Positions 6,091 through 8,511 of a DNA stretch of 8,511 nt are shown here, piece after piece. Every line of letters starts with the position of its first letter. Positions within the stretch are counted from its first letter, which is position 1. This DNA comes from an uncultured delta proteobacterium (lineage in GTDB: Bacteria; Myxococcota_A; Polyangia; Polyangiales; Polyangiaceae): contig CAITLX010000923.1 of the NCBI GenBank assembly GCA_903893335.1, positions 1 through 8,511 of the forward strand. The letters are read 5' to 3'. The notes under the pieces were generated by a model, which was not told the DNA's origin, did no database searches, and worked only from the letters and a program-made list of their open reading frames with translations. The position numbers and the translations under genes were made by a program.

Positions 6091-7137
6091 TTGATTCGAT
6101 CCATTCCGAGGCGCCTGAGCATCGCAGTTGGCATCACCTCGCTGCTGTTGACCGTCACCGGCGCCTGCCCCGCCAGCGCCGCCGGTGTGGTGGTTCAGGC
6201 CCCGCTCCAGATCGACACCCGCCCTCCGACCATTGGGGGCGTCCCGAAGGTCAAGGTGGTCGACAACAGTCACTACTCCTGGTCCCCCACCGCCGTCCGA
6301 GCGGTCACGTTCACGGCGGTCAATCTCCCTCTCTGGGCGCACGTGAACGCGAAGACCGGGGAGCTGTACGGGGACACCAAGCAGGCGGACGTCGGCGTCT
6401 GGCCTGGCATCACCATCACCGCGACCAACTCGTTCGGCTCGGCGAGCCTTCCGCCCTTCAGCATCACGGTGTTCGAGATTCCCACCATCGGCGGGCCCCC
6501 GCCGGTCGCCGCCGTCGTCGGCAGCGACTACGAGTTCAAGCCGGTATCCACCGCAGCTACCAGCTTCTCCATCAACCCCGCGCTGCCGCCGGATGGGCTG
6601 GTGTTCTCGAAGACGACCGGCGCGCTGTCCGGGAAGCCGAGCAAGGCGCTCGTCTACCCGAACATCGTGATCACCGCGATCAACGCCGATGGCTCCGCCG
6701 CGCTCGCTCCGTTCACCTTGACGGTGGCCGACAAGCCGGTCGCCTCCGGTTCGGTCGTCGGCACGTTGACGGTGACGCCGGTGCCCGCGAAGCAGTGCCT
6801 GCACCCGGCGAAGGCGGGGGACGGCTGTCTGACCGCCACGTTCTACCTCGACAAGCCCTTCTGCCCCTCCGGCAACGGCGCCACCCGCCTCGCCCTCGAC
6901 CTCTCGGGCGGTGGGGCAGCGGAGAAGACGCTCTGCAATCGGACTGCGTACGGCAAGCCGGTCGACGGGAAGAACCTCTGTGACGGCGCCGCCAGCGGCG
7001 GCCCGTGCGTCCTGAGCGCCAGCACCGACGGCAAGTGCACCTCGATCGGGGCCGCCACCGTACAGGTCGATTACCTCTGCGACGGCGTCGCCGTCGGTCA
7101 GTCCCGCTCGACCACGATCATCCTGACCTACAAGTAG
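6091..7137 (+). CDS. Secreted protein with two Ig-like (He_PIG-type) repeats and an eight-cysteine C-terminal domain
   Basis: A 348-aa exported protein. Residues 1-31 are a signal peptide (MIRSIPRRLS, hydrophobic core, PASAA); C26 lacks a good lipobox, so ordinary signal peptidase I cleavage is likelier. Two tandem repeats follow: about 45-128 and 130-214. Each begins PTIGG, has a KTGELYG or KTTGALSG turn, then ITITATNSFGSASLPPFSITV or IVITAINADGSAALAPFTLTV, the pattern of bacterial putative Ig domains (He_PIG). The C-terminal domain (about 222-348) has cysteines at 236, 246, 258, 282, 297, 306, 316 and 330, an even number consistent with four disulfides; I recognise no family for it. The TTG start is supported by GGAG 5 bases upstream. 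Codon choice (more TCC, ACC, AAG; fewer TCG, GCG) looks milder than in the FadL-like gene, hinting at separate origin. Likely role: cell-surface or extracellular binding. Probably monocistronic. Confidence 0.87.
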   Translation: MIRSIPRRLSIAVGITSLLLTVTGACPASAAGVVVQAPLQIDTRPPTIGGVPKVKVVDNSHYSWSPTAVRAVTFTAVNLPLWAHVNAKTGELYGDTKQADVGVWPGITITATNSFGSASLPPFSITVFEIPTIGGPPPVAAVVGSDYEFKPVSTAATSFSINPALPPDGLVFSKTTGALSGKPSKALVYPNIVITAINADGSAALAPFTLTVADKPVASGSVVGTLTVTPVPAKQCLHPAKAGDGCLTATFYLDKPFCPSGNGATRLALDLSGGGAAEKTLCNRTAYGKPVDGKNLCDGAASGGPCVLSASTDGKCTSIGAATVQVDYLCDGVAVGQSRSTTIILTYK

Positions 7138-7144
7138 GAAGCGG

Positions 7145-7234
7145 GCCCCGCGGCGCGCGCTCGGAGTTGGGCTGCCGACCTCGACGCACGCGCGAGGCGC
7201 GGTTCGAGTAGCGGAGGACGACGCGCCGCGGGGC
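7145..7234. repeat. Perfect 13-bp inverted repeat spanning the gap between two genes
   Basis: GCCCCGCGGCGCG (7145-7157) is the exact reverse complement of CGCGCCGCGGGGC (7222-7234), with 64 bases between. A small inner hairpin, CCTCG and CGAGG, lies at 7179-7197. The outer arm begins 8 bases after the secreted-protein stop and the inner arm ends 29 bases before the thioredoxin start. No T-run follows, so a standard terminator is doubtful. Confidence 0.45.
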
Positions 7235-7263
7235 TGACGGCTTTGCTGTAGGCTGCCTGCCCC

Positions 7264-7770
7264 ATGCGCCCCGTCGTCCTGCTGCTCGCGCTCGGGCTCG
7301 CTGCCTGCGGCGCCTCGTTGCCCCCGTCCGACCGGCACGAGGTGCTCGCGACGAGCATCGCGCCGATGCGCGACATGGCCCTCGGCGGCAAGGCGGTGAG
7401 CGTGCCGGTGCGCGGCAAGGTCACGCTCATCGACTTCTGGGCGACGACCTGCGAGCCCTGCGTGCGCCTCATGCCGGCCATCGGCGCGATGGCGCGCGAC
7501 CTCGGGCCGCGTGGGCTAGCCGTCGTCGGCGTGGCGCGCGACGACAACCCGGGCCTGGTGCAGCGCAAGCTCGACGAACTTGGCGTGACCTACCCCGTGG
7601 TGCTCGACGGCCAAGGGGGCCAGCTCGCCGGCGCGTTTCACGTCGGCGCGACGCTGCCGCAGACGTTCCTCGTGGACGCCGCGGGGCGCGTGCGCTTCGT
7701 CAAGGTGGGCGAGAGCGCCGACCAGGCCCGCGCGCTCCGCGAGGCTGCCGAGGCGTTGCTGGGGGAGTGA
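7264..7770 (+). CDS. TlpA/ResA-like thioredoxin-fold lipoprotein
   Basis: A 168-aa extracytoplasmic thiol-disulfide oxidoreductase. MRPVVLLLALGLAAC is a lipoprotein signal with lipobox LAAC and lipidated Cys15; +2 is Gly. The thioredoxin fold shows KVTLIDFWATTCEPC (52-66) with redox cysteines 63 and 66, the conserved Asp-Phe-Trp-Ala strand, LAVVGVARDD (85-94) with the AhpC/TlpA-style insertion after it, the cis-proline P132 in TLPQTFLVD, and GRVRF. The family reduces or isomerises disulfides outside the cytoplasm, for example in cytochrome c maturation. CEPC is a usual TlpA-type active site. There is no obvious Shine-Dalgarno sequence; ATG 7264 is chosen because it gives a minimal, complete lipoprotein signal. 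It is 126 bp after the Cys-rich secreted protein and convergent with a Cys-rich lipoprotein, so those may be clients. No cytochrome c genes are in view. Confidence 0.93.
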   Translation: MRPVVLLLALGLAACGASLPPSDRHEVLATSIAPMRDMALGGKAVSVPVRGKVTLIDFWATTCEPCVRLMPAIGAMARDLGPRGLAVVGVARDDNPGLVQRKLDELGVTYPVVLDGQGGQLAGAFHVGATLPQTFLVDAAGRVRFVKVGESADQARALREAAEALLGE

Positions 7771-7784
7771 GCGGGGGCGGACGT

Positions 7785-7805
7785 CGGCGCTCGCCGGGAC
7801 ACCCG
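7785..7805. terminator. Weak bidirectional terminator candidate between convergent genes
   Basis: In the 36-bp gap there are two short stems: CGGC-GCTC-GCCG (7785-7796) and CGGG-ACA-CCCG (7795-7805), which exclude each other at the join. Neither has a T-run. They are suggested mainly by position between two converging stops. Confidence 0.22.
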
Positions 7806-7806
7806 C

Positions 7807-8313
7807 CTACTTCGCGTTCGTCTCGCAGTCGTTCTTGCAGGTGGCCGTATCGACCTCGACGGTGCACTTGTGCTGGCAGGCGCCCAGGTCGCCGCTGCTC
7901 GCGTGGCAGTGCTCGTCGCAGAGGGTCTGCTTCTGGTAGCAGCGGTCCCAGCACGCCTGCAACCGGTCCAAGACGTCTGCTTGCGCCTTTGCCTGGGCCT
8001 TCGCCAGCGCCGCGGTGAGCGCCCAGGATTGCGCCGGAGCCTGAGCGACCTCCGGGGCGACTCGTGGCGCTGGTGCCATGGGGGGCGCAGCGGCCAGGAC
8101 GGGCTCTTCGGGGCAGGTATCGAAACAACCATTGCGCTGCATCACGCATGGGAAGACGCCCTGACCGCTTCCGATGCACTGGTTGTAGATCGCCGTGCAT
8201 TCGCGCACGCACGACCGCCCCTCCGGCGAGTTGGCGATCCTGCGCTGTTGGCCCATCTGACACGCAGCGAGCGCGACGCCGAGGAGTGCGAGGGTAGCGG
8301 TTCGCGCCTTCAT
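7807..8313 (-). CDS. Cysteine-rich lipoprotein with six CX3C motifs
   Basis: A 168-aa predicted lipoprotein that I cannot assign to a family. MKARTATLALLGVALAAC is the signal with lipobox LAAC and lipidated Cys18; +2 is Gln, fitting outer-membrane sorting. The mature part has 14 further cysteines in two clusters. Cluster 1 is C35, 39, 46, 56, 63, 67, spaced X3, X6, X9, X6, X3. Cluster 2 is C121, 125, 132, 136, 146, 150, 159, 163, spaced X3, X6, X3, X9, X3, X8, X3. Six are CX3C pairs (CVREC, CFDTC, CWDRC, CDEHC, CQHKC, CKNDC), as in disulfide-stapled helical hairpins. Between them is an Ala/Pro linker (72-97) and an Ala/Lys/Gln helix (98-120). The gene converges on the TlpA-like lipoprotein, a plausible disulfide partner. 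Upstream on the same strand is another gene with a CX3C motif. The start has no clear ribosome binding site. Confidence 0.85.
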   Translation of the reverse strand: MKARTATLALLGVALAACQMGQQRRIANSPEGRSCVRECTAIYNQCIGSGQGVFPCVMQRNGCFDTCPEEPVLAAAPPMAPAPRVAPEVAQAPAQSWALTAALAKAQAKAQADVLDRLQACWDRCYQKQTLCDEHCHASSGDLGACQHKCTVEVDTATCKNDCETNAK

Positions 8314-8373
8314 GTCCGCGAGCGGAACAGAAAGTAGGCGTGCTGTCTACGCGCAACGAAAAGCGCATCCCCC
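8314..8373 (-). promoter_or_regulatory. Short gap upstream of the CX3C lipoprotein
   Basis: These 60 bases separate two minus-strand genes. Read on the minus strand, TTTTCG, then 18 bases, then CCTACT is the best promoter-like pair, and it is poor. Co-transcription with the upstream gene is possible. Confidence 0.2.
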
Positions 8374-8511
8374 TCAATCCCCCCTTCCGCGCGGGCCCTT
8401 GCACACCCACGCGTCGCCGACGCGCATCAGCGTGGCGTTGTGGTGGCACTCGAGCGCGACGCCGCTCACGGGCGCGACGGCCTCGCGGCAGCGATTGCCG
8501 CAACCGACCAC
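8374..8511 (-). CDS. C-terminal 45 residues of a cysteine-containing protein (partial)
   Basis: From the right edge, the minus strand reads 45 codons to a TGA at 8376-8374. Third positions are overwhelmingly G or C and the residues look like protein: VVGCGNRC, then GVALECHHNATLMR, then VGDAWVCKGPRG. Cysteines at 4, 8, 22 and 37 of the fragment include one CX3C pair (CGNRC), echoing the CX3C lipoprotein 60 bases downstream on the same strand. The start lies outside the window, so full length, export signal and family are unknown. The CHH and spaced cysteines could be metal-binding, but this is a guess. The call rests on codon bias plus a clean stop just before the next gene. Confidence 0.6.
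   Translation of the reverse strand: MVGCGNRCREAVAPVSGVALECHHNATLMRVGDAWVCKGPRGRGD

Noticed and set aside
5992..7338. Minus-strand open frame of 448 codons over the secreted-protein gene
   Set aside because: The plus strand has a signal peptide, Ig-like repeats, ordered cysteines and a ribosome binding site; the antisense frame has none of these.
1..8511. CRISPR array, insertion sequence, rRNA/tRNA genes or biosynthetic megasynthase
   Set aside because: No regularly spaced direct repeats, transposase motifs, RNA gene signatures or carrier/ketosynthase motifs were found on either strand.

Overview
The window is very GC-rich DNA (by eye around 70% or more, with G or C in nearly every third codon position of the real genes). 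It is dense in lipoproteins, signal-peptide proteins and outer-membrane proteins. This suggests a Gram-negative, myxobacterium-like organism (Myxococcota, e.g. Polyangia/Sorangiineae). That assignment is inference from composition and gene style; there is no marker gene. I see no rRNA, tRNA, CRISPR array, transposase or phage gene.

Layout. (1) Positions 1-1198, minus strand: the first 399 codons of a membrane-anchored protein of unknown function, running off the left edge. (2) A 198-bp divergent intergenic region with a small inverted repeat. (3) Positions 1397-5781, plus strand: four genes in a row. These are a GMC-type FAD oxidoreductase, a PaaI-like hotdog thioesterase 4 bp behind it, a FadL-type outer-membrane transporter after a 164-bp gap holding an 18-bp palindrome, and a lipoprotein whose start lies inside the FadL gene. 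(4) A 309-bp gap with two terminator-like hairpins, then a run of three hairpins that looks like a structured 5' leader. (5) Positions 6091-7137: a secreted protein with two Ig-like repeats and an eight-cysteine C-terminal domain, started by TTG. (6) A 126-bp gap with a perfect 13-bp inverted repeat. (7) Positions 7264-7770: a TlpA/ResA-like thioredoxin lipoprotein. (8) Convergent to it, 7807-8313 minus: a lipoprotein with six CX3C motifs. Upstream of that is the 3' end of another minus-strand gene, also cysteine-rich, running off the right edge.

How the genes may work together (inference). The first block fits uptake and modification of a hydrophobic molecule: FadL-like entry through the outer membrane, oxidation of an alcohol or similar group by the GMC enzyme, and thioester chemistry by the hotdog protein, with the lipoprotein translationally tied to the transporter. 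The right-hand block is extracytoplasmic and thiol-rich: a CEPC thioredoxin lipoprotein beside cysteine-rich secreted proteins and lipoproteins that could be its clients. No substrate can be named from sequence alone.

The most unusual items are the six-CX3C lipoprotein, the Ig-like plus eight-cysteine secreted protein with its hairpin-rich leader, the GMC enzyme with a four-cysteine cluster and an apparently replaced second catalytic residue, and the FadL/lipoprotein overlap.
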